Shown here piece after piece: positions 1 through 8,949 of a DNA stretch of 64,000 bases; the stretch's first letter is position 1, and every line of letters starts with the position of its first letter. Position numbers and translations under genes: made by a program. The notes under the pieces are model-generated. The model was not told the DNA's origin and ran no database searches. It saw only the letters and a program-made list of their open reading frames with translations. The DNA is taken from positions 496,001 through 560,000 of the forward strand of contig CAWBGB010000007.1 in NCBI GenBank assembly GCA_963788285.1. Reading direction: 5' to 3'. Source of the stretch: Alicyclobacillus_A sp963788285 (GTDB lineage: Bacteria; Bacillota; Bacilli; Alicyclobacillales; Alicyclobacillaceae).

Positions 1-4
1 TTCA

Positions 5-475
5 TTGCCACGTAAGGGTCCTGTTCCGAAGCGTGACGTGATGCCAGATCCGATTTACGGGAACAAGATGGTGACGCGTCTGATCAATAAGGTCATGCTC
101 GATGGCAAGCGCGGTACAGCGCAACAGATTGTGTACGCCGCGTTCGATACGATTCGCGAGCGTACCGGCAAAGACCCAATGGAAGTCTTTGAGGAAGCAA
201 TGCGCAACATTATGCCTGTTCTCGAGGTGAAGGCTCGCCGCGTTGGTGGTTCCAACTATCAGGTTCCGGTTGAAGTTCGTCCGGAACGGCGGATCACCTT
301 GGGGTTACGTTGGTTGGTCAACTATGCACGTCTTCGCGGTGAGAAGACCATGGTTGAAAAGCTCGCGAACGAACTGTTGGATGCTGCGAACAACACGGGT
401 GGTGCGGTGAAGAAAAAGGAAGACACGCACCGGATGGCGGAGGCCAACAAGGCATTCGCGCACTACCGCTGGTAG
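5..475 (+). CDS. rpsG: 30S ribosomal protein S7
   Basis: S7 is a primary 16S rRNA-binding protein that nucleates the head of the 30S subunit. The 156-residue product has the normal family length and the typical opening (MPRKGPVPKRDV) with the conserved PDPIYG and KVMLDGKRG segments. The start is TTG, four bases into the window, so its ribosome site is cut off. It is the third gene of the str operon order rpsL-rpsG-fusA-tuf; rpsL must lie just outside. A gap of 30 bases separates it from fusA. Identification is certain; only the upstream context is missing. Confidence 0.97.
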   Translation: MPRKGPVPKRDVMPDPIYGNKMVTRLINKVMLDGKRGTAQQIVYAAFDTIRERTGKDPMEVFEEAMRNIMPVLEVKARRVGGSNYQVPVEVRPERRITLGLRWLVNYARLRGEKTMVEKLANELLDAANNTGGAVKKKEDTHRMAEANKAFAHYRW

Positions 476-505
476 GCTGGCGGGAATCCGGAAGGAGGGT
501 GCTTT

Positions 506-2581
506 TTGGCACGTCAGTTTTCGTTAGAGAAGACGCGCAATATCGGGATTATCGCGCACATTGATGCCGGTAAGACGACCACTACGGAGCGCATCCTCTT
601 TTACACGGGTCGCGTACACAAGATTGGGGAAGTCCATGAAGGTGCTGCGACGATGGACTGGATGGTGCAGGAGCAGGAACGTGGCATCACGATTACCTCT
701 GCTGCAACCACAGCGCAGTGGAAGGGGCACCGCATCAACATCATTGATACCCCTGGGCACGTCGACTTTACGGTCGAAGTAGAACGTTCGCTTCGCGTCT
801 TGGATGGCGCTGCAGCGGTGTTTGATGCAAAAGGTGGCGTGGAGCCGCAGTCCGAAACCGTTTGGCGACAAGCGGACAAGTACAAGGTTCCCCGCATTGC
901 GTACGTCAATAAGATGGACATCATTGGCGCAGACTTCCTGGGTACGGTTCAACAGATGAAGGACCGTCTCGGTGCCAACGCTGTTCCAATTCAGCTGCCG
1001 ATTGGTGCGGAAGACACCTTCGTCGGCATGGTCGACCTCGTCGAAATGAAGGCCATCATTTACACGGATGACCTCGGTACGACATCTGAAGCTCGCGAGA
1101 TTCCGGACGACATGAAGGAGATCGCGGAAGAGTATCGGGCGAAGTTGCTGGAAGCGGTCGCTGAAGTCGATGAAGACCTGATGATGAAGTACCTCGAAGG
1201 CGAGGAAATTACGGTTCCTGAAATTAAGGCTGCACTGCGGAAGGGGACCTGCAACGTACAATTGTTCCCCGTGCTGTGCGGATCGTCTTACCGGAACAAA
1301 GGTGTTCAGCCCATGCTTGACGCCGTGGTGGACTACCTGCCGTCGCCGCTTGATGTACCTCCCATCAAGGGTGTTACCGCCGATGGTGAGACGATTGAAA
1401 GTCCGTCGTCGGATGACGCTCCTTTCGCGGCTTTGGCGTTCAAGATTATGACCGACCCGTTTGTGGGTAAGTTGTCATTCTTCCGCGTTTACTCTGGAAC
1501 ACTCTCAAGTGGTTCCTACGTGTTGAATTCCAACAAGGGTAAACGGGAGCGGGTCGGACGTATTGTGCAGATGCACGCGAACCACCGCGAGGAAATTGAC
1601 ACCGTGTACGCCGGTGATATTGCTGCTGCGGTGGGGTTGAAGGATACCACGACCGGTGATACGCTGTGCGATGAAAAGCACGTCATCGTTCTTGAATCCA
1701 TGGAGTTCCCGGATCCCGTTATTTCCATCTCCGTGGAGCCGAAGACAAAGGCCGACCAGGACAAATTGGGTGTCGCGCTCGGTAAACTCACCGAGGAAGA
1801 CCCGACGTTCAAGACCTTCACTGATCCGGAGACTGGACAAACCATCATCTCTGGTATGGGCGAGTTGCACTTGGAAATCATCATCGACCGCTTGAAGCGG
1901 GAATTCAAGGTCGAGTGCAACACCGGTGCGCCGCAGGTTGCCTACAAGGAAACCATCACCAAGCGGGTTGAACAGGAAGGCAAGTTCGTCCGTCAGTCTG
2001 GTGGTCGTGGTCAGTATGGTCACGTCAAGATCATTCTGGAACCGCTAGAACGCGGCGCAGGGTACGTCTTCGAAAACAAGATTGTCGGCGGTGCGATTCC
2101 GAAGGAATACATCCCGGCTGTCGACGAAGGTATTCAGGAAGCGATGCAGAACGGCGTGGTTGCAGGATATCCGATGCTTGACGTGAAAGTGACGTTGTTC
2201 GATGGATCCTACCACGACGTCGACTCTTCGGAAATGGCGTTCAAGATTGCCGGCTCGATGGCGTTGAAGCAGGGTGCTGCGAAGGCAGACCCGATTCTGC
2301 TCGAACCCATCATGAAAGTCGAAGTCACGGTTCCTGAAGAGTACATGGGCGACATCATGGGGGACATCAACTCTCGCCGTGGTCGCGTTGAAGGTATGGA
2401 AGCCCGTGCGAACGCGCAAGTCATTCGCGGGTACGTACCGCTTGCTGAGATGTTTGGTTATTCCACGAGCTTGCGTTCGCGGACCCAAGGCCGCGGTACC
2501 TTCTCGATGGAATTCCATTCATATGAAGAAGTACCCAAAAACATTGCCCAAACCATCATCGCCAAAAACAAGGGCGAATAA
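506..2581 (+). CDS. fusA: Elongation factor G
   Basis: EF-G is the GTPase that drives tRNA and mRNA translocation on the ribosome and helps recycle it. The 691-residue length fits the family. The GTPase motifs are visible: AHIDAGKTTTTE near residue 17, DTPGHVDF near residue 80 and NKMD near 137. The C-terminal part has the RGRVEGMEARANAQVIR segment of domain V. The start is TTG, supported by a strong ribosome site (GGAAGGAGGG, 490-499). It sits between rpsG and tuf in one transcription unit, 20 bases before tuf. Confidence 0.98.
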   Translation: MARQFSLEKTRNIGIIAHIDAGKTTTTERILFYTGRVHKIGEVHEGAATMDWMVQEQERGITITSAATTAQWKGHRINIIDTPGHVDFTVEVERSLRVLDGAAAVFDAKGGVEPQSETVWRQADKYKVPRIAYVNKMDIIGADFLGTVQQMKDRLGANAVPIQLPIGAEDTFVGMVDLVEMKAIIYTDDLGTTSEAREIPDDMKEIAEEYRAKLLEAVAEVDEDLMMKYLEGEEITVPEIKAALRKGTCNVQLFPVLCGSSYRNKGVQPMLDAVVDYLPSPLDVPPIKGVTADGETIESPSSDDAPFAALAFKIMTDPFVGKLSFFRVYSGTLSSGSYVLNSNKGKRERVGRIVQMHANHREEIDTVYAGDIAAAVGLKDTTTGDTLCDEKHVIVLESMEFPDPVISISVEPKTKADQDKLGVALGKLTEEDPTFKTFTDPETGQTIISGMGELHLEIIIDRLKREFKVECNTGAPQVAYKETITKRVEQEGKFVRQSGGRGQYGHVKIILEPLERGAGYVFENKIVGGAIPKEYIPAVDEGIQEAMQNGVVAGYPMLDVKVTLFDGSYHDVDSSEMAFKIAGSMALKQGAAKADPILLEPIMKVEVTVPEEYMGDIMGDINSRRGRVEGMEARANAQVIRGYVPLAEMFGYSTSLRSRTQGRGTFSMEFHSYEEVPKNIAQTIIAKNKGE

Positions 2582-2601
2582 GGACAAGGAGTGAACAGAT
2601 C

Positions 2602-3789
2602 ATGGCAAAAGCAAAATTTGATCGTTCTAAGCCGCACGTAAACGTCGGCACCATCGGCCACGTCGACCATGGTAAAACGACGCTGACCGCTGCAATCACC
2701 GCTGTTCAGGCGGCAAAGGGTAAGGCGCAAGCGCAGAAGTACGACGACATCGACAAGGCTCCAGAAGAACGTGAACGCGGTATTACCATTAACACCGCAC
2801 ACGTCGAGTACGAGACCGAAGCGCGTCACTATGCGCACGTCGACTGCCCAGGCCACGCCGACTACGTGAAGAACATGATCACCGGGGCCGCTCAGATGGA
2901 CGGTGCAATCCTGGTCGTGTCTGCTGCAGACGGTCCGATGCCACAAACTCGTGAACACATCCTGTTGTCCCGCCAAGTTGGCGTTCCGTACTTGGTTGTG
3001 TTCCTGAACAAGTGCGACATGGTTGACGACGAAGAGTTGCTTGAACTCGTCGAGATGGAAGTTCGTGAACTCCTGAACGAGTACGAATTCCCGGGCGATG
3101 AGATTCCGGTCATCCGCGGTTCCGCTCTGAAGGCCCTGGAAGGCGACCCAGAGTATGTGAAGAAGATTGAAGAACTGATGGACGCTGTCGACAATTACAT
3201 TCCGACGCCGGAACGTGACACTGACAAGCCGTTCCTGATGCCGGTCGAAGACGTGTTCACCATCACGGGTCGTGGTACGGTTGCTACCGGCCGCGTCGAA
3301 CGTGGTACGCTGAAGGTTGGCGACGAAGTGGAAATCGTCGGCTTGGCAGAAGAAAATCGCAAAACGGTTGCTACGGGTATTGAGATGTTCCGTAAGCTCC
3401 TCGACCAAGCGCAAGCGGGTGACAACATCGGTGCCCTGCTCCGCGGCGTAGAGCGTAAGGATGTCGAACGTGGTCAAGTTTTGGTGAAGCCTGGCTCCAT
3501 CAAGCCGCACACCAGCTTCAAAGCTGAAGTCTACGTTTTGACCAAAGAAGAAGGCGGACGTCACACCCCATTCTTCAACGGCTATCGTCCGCAGTTCTAC
3601 TTCCGTACGACGGACGTCACCGGCGTTGTGAAGTTGCCGGAAGGCACCGAAATGGTGATGCCTGGCGACAACGTCACGATGGACGTCGAACTGATTGCGC
3701 CCATCGCGCTCGAAGAAGGTACGCGTTTCGCTATCCGTGAAGGTGGCCGTACCGTTGGAGCAGGCGTCGTCAGCGCCATCACGAAGTAA
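2602..3789 (+). CDS. tuf: Elongation factor Tu
   Basis: EF-Tu delivers aminoacyl-tRNA to the ribosomal A site as a GTP complex. The 395-residue product carries GHVDHGKT near residue 18, DCPGHADY near 80 and NKCD near 135, followed by the two beta-barrel domains (for example the GRGTVATGRVERG segment). AAGGAG precedes the ATG start. It is the last gene of the str operon and is followed within 35 bases by a hairpin terminator. Codon use is strongly biased, as expected for one of the most abundant proteins. Only one tuf copy is seen in the window. Confidence 0.99.
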   Translation: MAKAKFDRSKPHVNVGTIGHVDHGKTTLTAAITAVQAAKGKAQAQKYDDIDKAPEERERGITINTAHVEYETEARHYAHVDCPGHADYVKNMITGAAQMDGAILVVSAADGPMPQTREHILLSRQVGVPYLVVFLNKCDMVDDEELLELVEMEVRELLNEYEFPGDEIPVIRGSALKALEGDPEYVKKIEELMDAVDNYIPTPERDTDKPFLMPVEDVFTITGRGTVATGRVERGTLKVGDEVEIVGLAEENRKTVATGIEMFRKLLDQAQAGDNIGALLRGVERKDVERGQVLVKPGSIKPHTSFKAEVYVLTKEEGGRHTPFFNGYRPQFYFRTTDVTGVVKLPEGTEMVMPGDNVTMDVELIAPIALEEGTRFAIREGGRTVGAGVVSAITK

Positions 3790-3819
3790 GCTCCCAGTCT
3801 TGAAAACATATGCAGATTA

Positions 3820-3852
3820 AGAAAGGCGAAGCTGTTCGCTTCGCCTTTCTTA
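3820..3852 (+). terminator. Hairpin terminator after tuf
   Basis: A perfect 13-base-pair stem (AGAAAGGCGAAGC paired with GCTTCGCCTTTCT) with a five-base loop lies 30 bases after the tuf stop. The T-rich run is largely inside the descending arm. It separates the str operon from the S10 operon promoter that follows. Confidence 0.8.
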
Positions 3853-3882
3853 TGTCCATATTTGGAAAGTGGTCGAAGCACC

Positions 3883-3911
3883 TTGTGTTCTTCCGCAGCG
3901 TCTAGTATAAT
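3883..3911 (+). promoter_or_regulatory. Promoter of the S10 operon
   Basis: TTGTGT (3883-3888) and a perfect TATAAT (3906-3911) are separated by 17 bases. They lie between the tuf terminator and rpsJ, so the S10 operon probably starts here with a leader of about 120 bases. The leader contains a CCTCAG/CTGAGG hairpin (3961-3987) that could take part in autogenous control by a ribosomal protein; that role is inference. Confidence 0.7.
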
Positions 3912-4039
3912 TTCGAATGTTGGTCTCTGACAGCTATGAGGCGAAAGGTTGCTCATGTGTCCTCAGCCATATGGGGCACCACTGAGGTGAATTTTCGCGG
4001 AGCATGTCCAAACATTGGGCGACGAAGGAGGGAAAACAT

Positions 4040-4348
4040 ATGGCGAAGCAAAAGATCAGGATTCGACTCAAGGCTTATGATCATCAAATCCTTGACCAAT
4101 CCGCGGAAAAAATTGTCGACACCGCGAAACGTTCCGGCGCTCACGTGTCCGGTCCGGTTCCGCTTCCGACAGAGAAGCAGGTCATCACGATTCTGCGTGC
4201 ACCGCATAAGTACAAGGATTCGCGTGAGCAATTCGAAATGCGTACGCATAAGCGGATGATTGACATTCTGAACCCGACGCCACAGACGGTCGATTCTTTG
4301 ATGCGACTGGACCTGCCGTCCGGGGTTGACATTGAAATCAAACTGTAA
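4040..4348 (+). CDS. rpsJ: 30S ribosomal protein S10
   Basis: S10 is a 30S head protein and also the NusE partner in transcription antitermination. The 102-residue product begins MAKQKIRIRLKAYDHQ, the family signature, and has the conserved PHKYKDSREQFEMRTHKR loop. The open frame extends further upstream, but the ATG at 4040 sits behind AAGGAGGG (4025-4032) and gives the usual family length. It is the first gene of the S10 operon, and 106 bases separate it from rplC. Confidence 0.97.
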   Translation: MAKQKIRIRLKAYDHQILDQSAEKIVDTAKRSGAHVSGPVPLPTEKQVITILRAPHKYKDSREQFEMRTHKRMIDILNPTPQTVDSLMRLDLPSGVDIEIKL

Positions 4349-4454
4349 TTGTGTGTGTATCAGAATGAGATACGCGGCACTGTTGTTATGAATGGATGCA
4401 GCGCGCCGCGCTGCTAACGGAAAATATACAGCTAGGCTCCGAGGAGGTGCGCAT

Positions 4455-5084
4455 ATGAAAGGCATCTTGGGGCGGAAATTGGGTATGACCCAAGTGTTCG
4501 CGGAAGACGGCACTGTCATTCCTGTGACTGTGATTGAAGCAGGCCCCTGCATTGTGTTGCAAAAGAAGGATGTGGCCACGGATGGCTACAATGCGGTCCA
4601 GCTAGGCTTTGCGGATAAGAAGCAAAGGCGTGCCACGAAAGCTGAGCAAGGACACGCTCAGAAAGCCAACACTGCTGCAAAACGCTATGTGCGCGAGTTG
4701 AGAGACGTCGCGTTGGAACAATACGAGGTGGGTCAGCAGCTGGGCCCGGATGTATTCGAAGTCGGTGAATTGGTTGACGTCATTGGTACGTCGAAGGGTA
4801 AAGGTTACGCGGGTCCTATCAAACGGCACAATCAAGCGCGTGGCCCAATGGCTCACGGTTCGAAGTACCACCGTGGGGTCGGTTCATTGGGTGCCATTGC
4901 TCCGAACCGCGTGTTCAAAGGCCAGACCATGGCGGGTCGCATGGGCGGTGAACGCGCGACCGTTCAGAACCTGCAGGTTGTGCGGGTAGATGCGGATCGT
5001 AACTTGTTGTTGGTGAAAGGTGCCGTTCCAGGACCGAAAAACTCCTACGTGACGATTCGTTCGGCTATCAAGAAGCAGAAGTAA
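4455..5084 (+). CDS. rplC: 50S ribosomal protein L3
   Basis: L3 is an early 23S rRNA-binding protein that reaches toward the peptidyl transferase centre. The 209-residue product begins MKGILGRKLGMTQVF and carries the conserved RGPMAHGSKYHRGVGS loop and the GQTMAGRMGGERAT segment. An open frame runs upstream to 4392, but the ATG at 4455 follows GAGGAGGTG at 4441-4449 and gives the normal length. It is second in the S10 operon and 28 bases before rplD. Confidence 0.97.
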   Translation: MKGILGRKLGMTQVFAEDGTVIPVTVIEAGPCIVLQKKDVATDGYNAVQLGFADKKQRRATKAEQGHAQKANTAAKRYVRELRDVALEQYEVGQQLGPDVFEVGELVDVIGTSKGKGYAGPIKRHNQARGPMAHGSKYHRGVGSLGAIAPNRVFKGQTMAGRMGGERATVQNLQVVRVDADRNLLLVKGAVPGPKNSYVTIRSAIKKQK

Positions 5085-5112
5085 GTAAGGCTTACGGAAA
5101 GGAGGCAGACGC

Positions 5113-5733
5113 ATGCCGAAAGTACCGGTCTTCAATATGAACGCAGAGCAAGTTGGTGAAATTGAACTCGACGAGCGACTCTTTGGTGCGGCAGTGCGGC
5201 CTGACCTGATGCATGAGGTGGTCACCATGTATCTGGCTGGCCAACGTCAGGGCACGCACAAAGTGAAAGGTCGTTCGGAAGTGAGTGGCGGCGGCCGCAA
5301 ACCCTGGCGTCAAAAGGGAACCGGACGCGCTCGTCAAGGTAGCATTCGGGCTCCGCAGTGGGTTGGTGGAGGCACAGTCTTTGGCCCGACCCCCCGGAGT
5401 TATAAATACAAAGTCCCCAAAAAGGTGCGTCGTCTTGCGCTGTACAGCGCACTTTCTTCGAAGGTGGATGCTGGAACGCTGGTCGTTTTAGATGACTTGC
5501 AGCTTCCAGAGATCAAAACGAAACACATGGTTGCGTTGCTTAAGAAGTTCAACCTGAACAAGGCGTTGATTGTAGACGCTGAAAAGCAGGACAATGCGGC
5601 TTTGTCTGCACGCAACATTCCAAACGTAAAGTACACCGACGCCAACGGTGTAAACGTGTATGACCTTCTGCGTCATGACCACCTTGTTCTTACCACGGCA
5701 GCGATACAAAAGGTGCAGGAGGTGTTCGCGTAA
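5113..5733 (+). CDS. rplD: 50S ribosomal protein L4
   Basis: L4 binds domain I of 23S rRNA and lines the exit tunnel; in some bacteria it also represses its own operon. The 206-residue product has the conserved GGGRKPWRQKGTGRARQGS tunnel loop near residues 60-78 and the WVGGGTVFGP motif. The ribosome site is GGAAAGGAGG. Its TAA stop overlaps the rplW ATG by one base, which suggests translational coupling. Confidence 0.97.
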   Translation: MPKVPVFNMNAEQVGEIELDERLFGAAVRPDLMHEVVTMYLAGQRQGTHKVKGRSEVSGGGRKPWRQKGTGRARQGSIRAPQWVGGGTVFGPTPRSYKYKVPKKVRRLALYSALSSKVDAGTLVVLDDLQLPEIKTKHMVALLKKFNLNKALIVDAEKQDNAALSARNIPNVKYTDANGVNVYDLLRHDHLVLTTAAIQKVQEVFA

Positions 5734-6017
5734 TGGATCCGCGTGACCTCGTAAAGCGCCCGGTGATCACGGAGCGCTCCACAGAGTTGATGGAGCAAGG
5801 CAAGTACGTGTTCGAAGTTGACAAACGCTCGAACAAGACGGAAATTCGTCAAGCGGTTGAAAAGTTGTTTGGCGTAAAGGTTGAATCGGTTCACACCATG
5901 CGCGTTCCGGGCAAGAAGAAGCGCGTTGGACGCCATGTCGGATACACTTCGGAGCGGAAAAAGGCAATTGTCAAGTTAACTCCGGATTCGAAGCCGATTG
6001 AGATTTTTAACTCGTAA
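5733..6017 (+). CDS. rplW: 50S ribosomal protein L23
   Basis: L23 sits at the tunnel exit and is the docking site for trigger factor and the signal recognition particle. The product has 94 residues, with the RPVITERSTELME start and the conserved FEVDKRSNKTEIRQAVEKLF block. The ATG overlaps the rplD stop by one base; GCAGGAGGTG inside rplD serves as its ribosome site. It is followed by rplB after 38 bases. Confidence 0.97.
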   Translation: MDPRDLVKRPVITERSTELMEQGKYVFEVDKRSNKTEIRQAVEKLFGVKVESVHTMRVPGKKKRVGRHVGYTSERKKAIVKLTPDSKPIEIFNS

Positions 6018-6055
6018 TATTCAAGGCATCGACGAACGAGAAGGAGGTCGTATCG

Positions 6056-6886
6056 GTGGGGATTAAAAAGTACCGCCCAACCTCTCCTGGTCGGCGATTC
6101 ATGTCTGTCTCAACGTTTGAAGAGATCACCACAGACAAGCCCGAGAAGTCGCTGTTGGCTCCGCTTCCGAAGCGCGCCGGCCGCAACCACCAGGGGAAAA
6201 TCACGGTCCGCCACCACGGCGGCGGCCATAAACGGCAGTACCGCATTATTGACTTTAAACGGAACAAGGATGGCATTCCGGCGAGGGTTGCCACGATTGA
6301 GTATGATCCGAACCGTTCGGCGCGCATTGCGCTCTTGGTCTACGCCGATGGCGAAAAGCGCTACATTCTCGCGCCGCACAACCTGAAGGTGGGGGACACG
6401 GTCATCTCCGGTCCTGGCGTCGACATTCGCACGGGGAACGCGTTGCCGTTGTCTGACATTCCGGTGGGTACCACCATTCACAACATCGAGCTTAAGCCTG
6501 GAAAAGGCGGTCAGTTGGCGCGCGCGGCTGGTGCGTACGCGCAGTTGATGGCGAAAGAAGGAGACTATGCGAACATTCGCTTGGCCTCCGGCGAAATGCG
6601 TCTGGTTCGTCTGGAATGTCGTGCAACGGTAGGACAGGTCGGCAACCTGGATCACGAGAATGTGAACATCGGTAAAGCGGGTCGTTCTCGTTGGCTAGGT
6701 CGGCGTCCTACGGTTCGTGGTGTGGTTATGAACCCGGTCGACCACCCGCATGGTGGTGGTGAAGGCCGCGCGCCTGTCGGTCGGAAGTCTCCGATGTCTC
6801 CATGGGGCAAGCCGACGCTGGGTAAGAAGACACGCAAGAAGAACAATCCGTCGGATAAGTACATTGTACGCCGTCGTAAGAAGTAA
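6056..6886 (+). CDS. rplB: 50S ribosomal protein L2
   Basis: L2 is needed for subunit association and peptidyl transferase activity. The 276-residue product shows the GRNHQGKITVRHHGGGHK stretch near residue 40 and the NPVDHPHGGGEGR motif near residue 225, which includes the conserved histidine. The start is GTG behind AGAAGGAGG (6039-6047). It lies in the S10 operon between rplW and rpsS, with 67 bases before rpsS. Confidence 0.98.
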   Translation: MGIKKYRPTSPGRRFMSVSTFEEITTDKPEKSLLAPLPKRAGRNHQGKITVRHHGGGHKRQYRIIDFKRNKDGIPARVATIEYDPNRSARIALLVYADGEKRYILAPHNLKVGDTVISGPGVDIRTGNALPLSDIPVGTTIHNIELKPGKGGQLARAAGAYAQLMAKEGDYANIRLASGEMRLVRLECRATVGQVGNLDHENVNIGKAGRSRWLGRRPTVRGVVMNPVDHPHGGGEGRAPVGRKSPMSPWGKPTLGKKTRKKNNPSDKYIVRRRKK

Positions 6887-6953
6887 ATGCCGGAGCCTGA
6901 ACCAGGCTTCGTTGGCTGGGTGATTCTGAGTCAGCGAGGAGGGAGGTTACACG

Positions 6954-7235
6954 ATGGGACGCTCGTTGAAGAAAGGTCCGTTTGTAGACGATCATCTCAT
7001 GAAGAAAGTGGAGGCGCTGAACGCCTCGGGCGAAAAGCGCGTTATCAAGACGTGGTCTCGCCGTTCCACAATCTTTCCGCAGTTCGTCGGTCATACGTTT
7101 GGTGTGCACGATGGCCGCAAACATGTACCGGTATACGTTACGGAAGACATGGTAGGACACAAGTTGGGTGAGTTCGCGCCCACGCGTACGTTTAAGGGGC
7201 ACGCGGGCGACGAAAAATCATCGCGTTCTCGATAA
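6954..7235 (+). CDS. rpsS: 30S ribosomal protein S19
   Basis: S19 forms a complex with S13 in the 30S head and contacts the A-site tRNA. The 93-residue product begins MGRSLKKGPFVDDHL and has the conserved TWSRRSTIFPQFVGHTF block and GHKLGEFAPTRTF end. A GAGGAGGGAGG ribosome site precedes the ATG. Spacing to rplV is 28 bases. Confidence 0.98.
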   Translation: MGRSLKKGPFVDDHLMKKVEALNASGEKRVIKTWSRRSTIFPQFVGHTFGVHDGRKHVPVYVTEDMVGHKLGEFAPTRTFKGHAGDEKSSRSR

Positions 7236-7263
7236 AGAGCGATTTTAGGAAGGAGGATGCGGC

Positions 7264-7605
7264 ATGGAAGCAACGCAAACGCGGGCTCGGGCGAAGTACA
7301 TTCGCATCGCGCCTCGCAAAGTGCGTCTGGTCGTTGACTTGATTCGGGGCAAACGCGTCGCGGAAGCTTTCGCGATTTTGAAGCTCACGCCGCGCGGGGC
7401 ATCTCCGGTTGTTGAAAAGGTACTGAAATCGGCCGTGGCGAACGCCCAGAACAACCACAACATGGACGTGAATCGCCTGTTCGTCAAGGAAATCTACGTG
7501 GATCCGGGTCCGACGCTGAAACGGTTCCATCCTCGCGCTCAGGGGCGTGCATACAGCATTATGAAGCGCACAAGTCACATTACCGTCGTGGTGGCGGAAA
7601 AGTAA
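7264..7605 (+). CDS. rplV: 50S ribosomal protein L22
   Basis: L22 binds all domains of 23S rRNA, and its long loop lines the exit tunnel, where changes can alter macrolide response. The 113-residue product carries the IAPRKVRLVVDLIRGKRV block and the C-terminal PRAQGRAYSIMKRTSHITVVV hook. GAAGGAGGA precedes the ATG. The gap to rpsC is 16 bases. Confidence 0.97.
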   Translation: MEATQTRARAKYIRIAPRKVRLVVDLIRGKRVAEAFAILKLTPRGASPVVEKVLKSAVANAQNNHNMDVNRLFVKEIYVDPGPTLKRFHPRAQGRAYSIMKRTSHITVVVAEK

Positions 7606-7621
7606 GGAGGGATCAACCGGC

Positions 7622-8287
7622 ATGGGTCAAAAGGTCAACCCAGTAGGACTGCGTATTGGTATCATTCGTGACTGGGAATCCAAATGGTTTGCCAACAAGA
7701 AGGACTACCAGGACCTCCTGCACGAAGACTTACTGATTCGCAAACATATCTTCAAGCGCCTGAAGGATGCCGCGGTTGCAGCTGTAGACATTGAACGCGC
7801 TGCGAATCGCATCAACGTGATTATCAACACGGCGAAGCCGGGCATGGTCATTGGGAAGGGTGGCGCGGAAGTCGATGCGCTCCGAAACCAACTGAACGCC
7901 CTGACTGGCAAGCGCGTGCATATCTCAATTTCGGAAATCAAAGCACCGGATTTGACGGCGCAATTGGTGGCGGACAACATCGCAAGCCAGTTGGAACGCC
8001 GCGTCTCGTTCCGCCGTGCGATGAAGCAAGCCATTCAGCGCACGATGCGTGCGGGTGCAAAAGGGATCCGTGTACAGGTTTCTGGCCGTCTCGGCGGTGC
8101 GGAAATCGCTCGGACAGAGGGATACTCAGAGGGCACCGTTCCTCTTCACACGCTGCGTGCGGACATCGACTATGCGTTAGCTGAAGCGCATACGACATAC
8201 GGCCGCATTGGTGTGAAAGTCTGGATTTACCGCGGCGAGGTATTGCCACAACGGCCGCGCAAAGGTGCGCAGGAAGGAGGCAAGTAA
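7622..8287 (+). CDS. rpsC: 30S ribosomal protein S3
   Basis: S3 lies at the mRNA entry channel and contributes to helicase activity of the ribosome. The 221-residue product has the N-terminal KVNPVGLRIGI motif, a type II KH domain around residues 40-110 with the GMVIGKGGAEVD loop, and the C-terminal GAKGIRVQVSGRLGGAEIART block. AAGGAGGG precedes the ATG. Only three bases separate its stop from the rplP start, indicating coupling. Confidence 0.98.
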   Translation: MGQKVNPVGLRIGIIRDWESKWFANKKDYQDLLHEDLLIRKHIFKRLKDAAVAAVDIERAANRINVIINTAKPGMVIGKGGAEVDALRNQLNALTGKRVHISISEIKAPDLTAQLVADNIASQLERRVSFRRAMKQAIQRTMRAGAKGIRVQVSGRLGGAEIARTEGYSEGTVPLHTLRADIDYALAEAHTTYGRIGVKVWIYRGEVLPQRPRKGAQEGGK

Positions 8288-8290
8288 GCC

Positions 8291-8725
8291 ATGTTGATGC
8301 CCAAACGGGTCAAACACCGCAAAGAACATCGTGGTCGCATGAAGGGTCAGTCGAAGGGCGGCAACGAAGTCACGTTCGGTCAGTACGGTTTGCAGGCCCT
8401 GGAACCCGCATGGATTACGAACCGGCAAATTGAAGCAGCCCGTATCGCCATGACGCGGTACATCCGCCGTGGTGGTAAGGTTTGGATTAAGATTTTCCCG
8501 AGCAAGCCAGTGACGCAAAAGCCTGCTGAAACCCGCATGGGAAGTGGTAAAGGCTCTCCGGAAAAATGGGTGGCTGTGGTCAAGCCGGGCCGCATTTTGT
8601 TCGAGTTGGCAGGAGTCAGTGAAGAAGTCGCTCGCGAAGCCATGCGTCTTGCTGCTCATAAGCTGCCGATTAAGACGAAGTTTGTACTCCGCGAAGAGGT
8701 AGGTGGTGAGGCTGATGAAAGCTAA
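8291..8725 (+). CDS. rplP: 50S ribosomal protein L16
   Basis: L16 organises the A-site region of the 50S subunit. The 144-residue product begins MLMPKRVKHRKEHRG, matching the usual Bacilli opening, so the first ATG (8291) is preferred over the one two codons later. The conserved RGGKVWIKIFPSKPVTQKP and MGSGKGSPEKWVAVVKPGR blocks are present. Its ribosome site (GGAAGGAGG) overlaps the end of rpsC. Its 3' end overlaps rpmC by 11 bases. Confidence 0.97.
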   Translation: MLMPKRVKHRKEHRGRMKGQSKGGNEVTFGQYGLQALEPAWITNRQIEAARIAMTRYIRRGGKVWIKIFPSKPVTQKPAETRMGSGKGSPEKWVAVVKPGRILFELAGVSEEVAREAMRLAAHKLPIKTKFVLREEVGGEADES

Positions 8726-8912
8726 GGAACTTCGCGGCCTAACAACCGAAGAAATCGAAAGCCGCATCGATCAACTGAAAGATGAGTTGTTCAACCTCCG
8801 CTTCCAGCTTGCCACCGGCCAGCTGGAGAATCCGATGCGGATTCGGCAAGTCCGCAAGGACATCGCTCGTGCGAAAACGATTTTGAAGCAACGTGAACTC
8901 GGTATCGGTTGA
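8715..8912 (+). CDS. rpmC: 50S ribosomal protein L29
   Basis: L29 is a small helical-hairpin protein next to L23 at the tunnel exit. The product starting MKAKELRGL has 65 residues and contains the signature LFNLRFQLATGQLENPMRIR. An upstream in-frame GTG (8703) is possible, but the ATG at 8715 matches the family start. The start lies inside the last codons of rplP, so translation is probably coupled. It is 37 bases before rpsQ. Confidence 0.95.
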   Translation: MKAKELRGLTTEEIESRIDQLKDELFNLRFQLATGQLENPMRIRQVRKDIARAKTILKQRELGIG

Positions 8913-8949
8913 GCGATTACGCTGGTGAGTGAAGGAAGGAGGTTCATTG

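Noticed and set aside
524..1261. Long open frame opposite to fusA
   Set aside because: It is a minus-strand shadow of a highly expressed, strongly biased gene; no ribosome site or homology.
2458..3564. 368-codon open frame opposite to tuf
   Set aside because: Shadow frame caused by the codon bias of tuf; the plus strand is certain EF-Tu.
6887..7171. 94-codon frame between rplB and rpsS
   Set aside because: Overlaps rpsS in another frame and has no family features.
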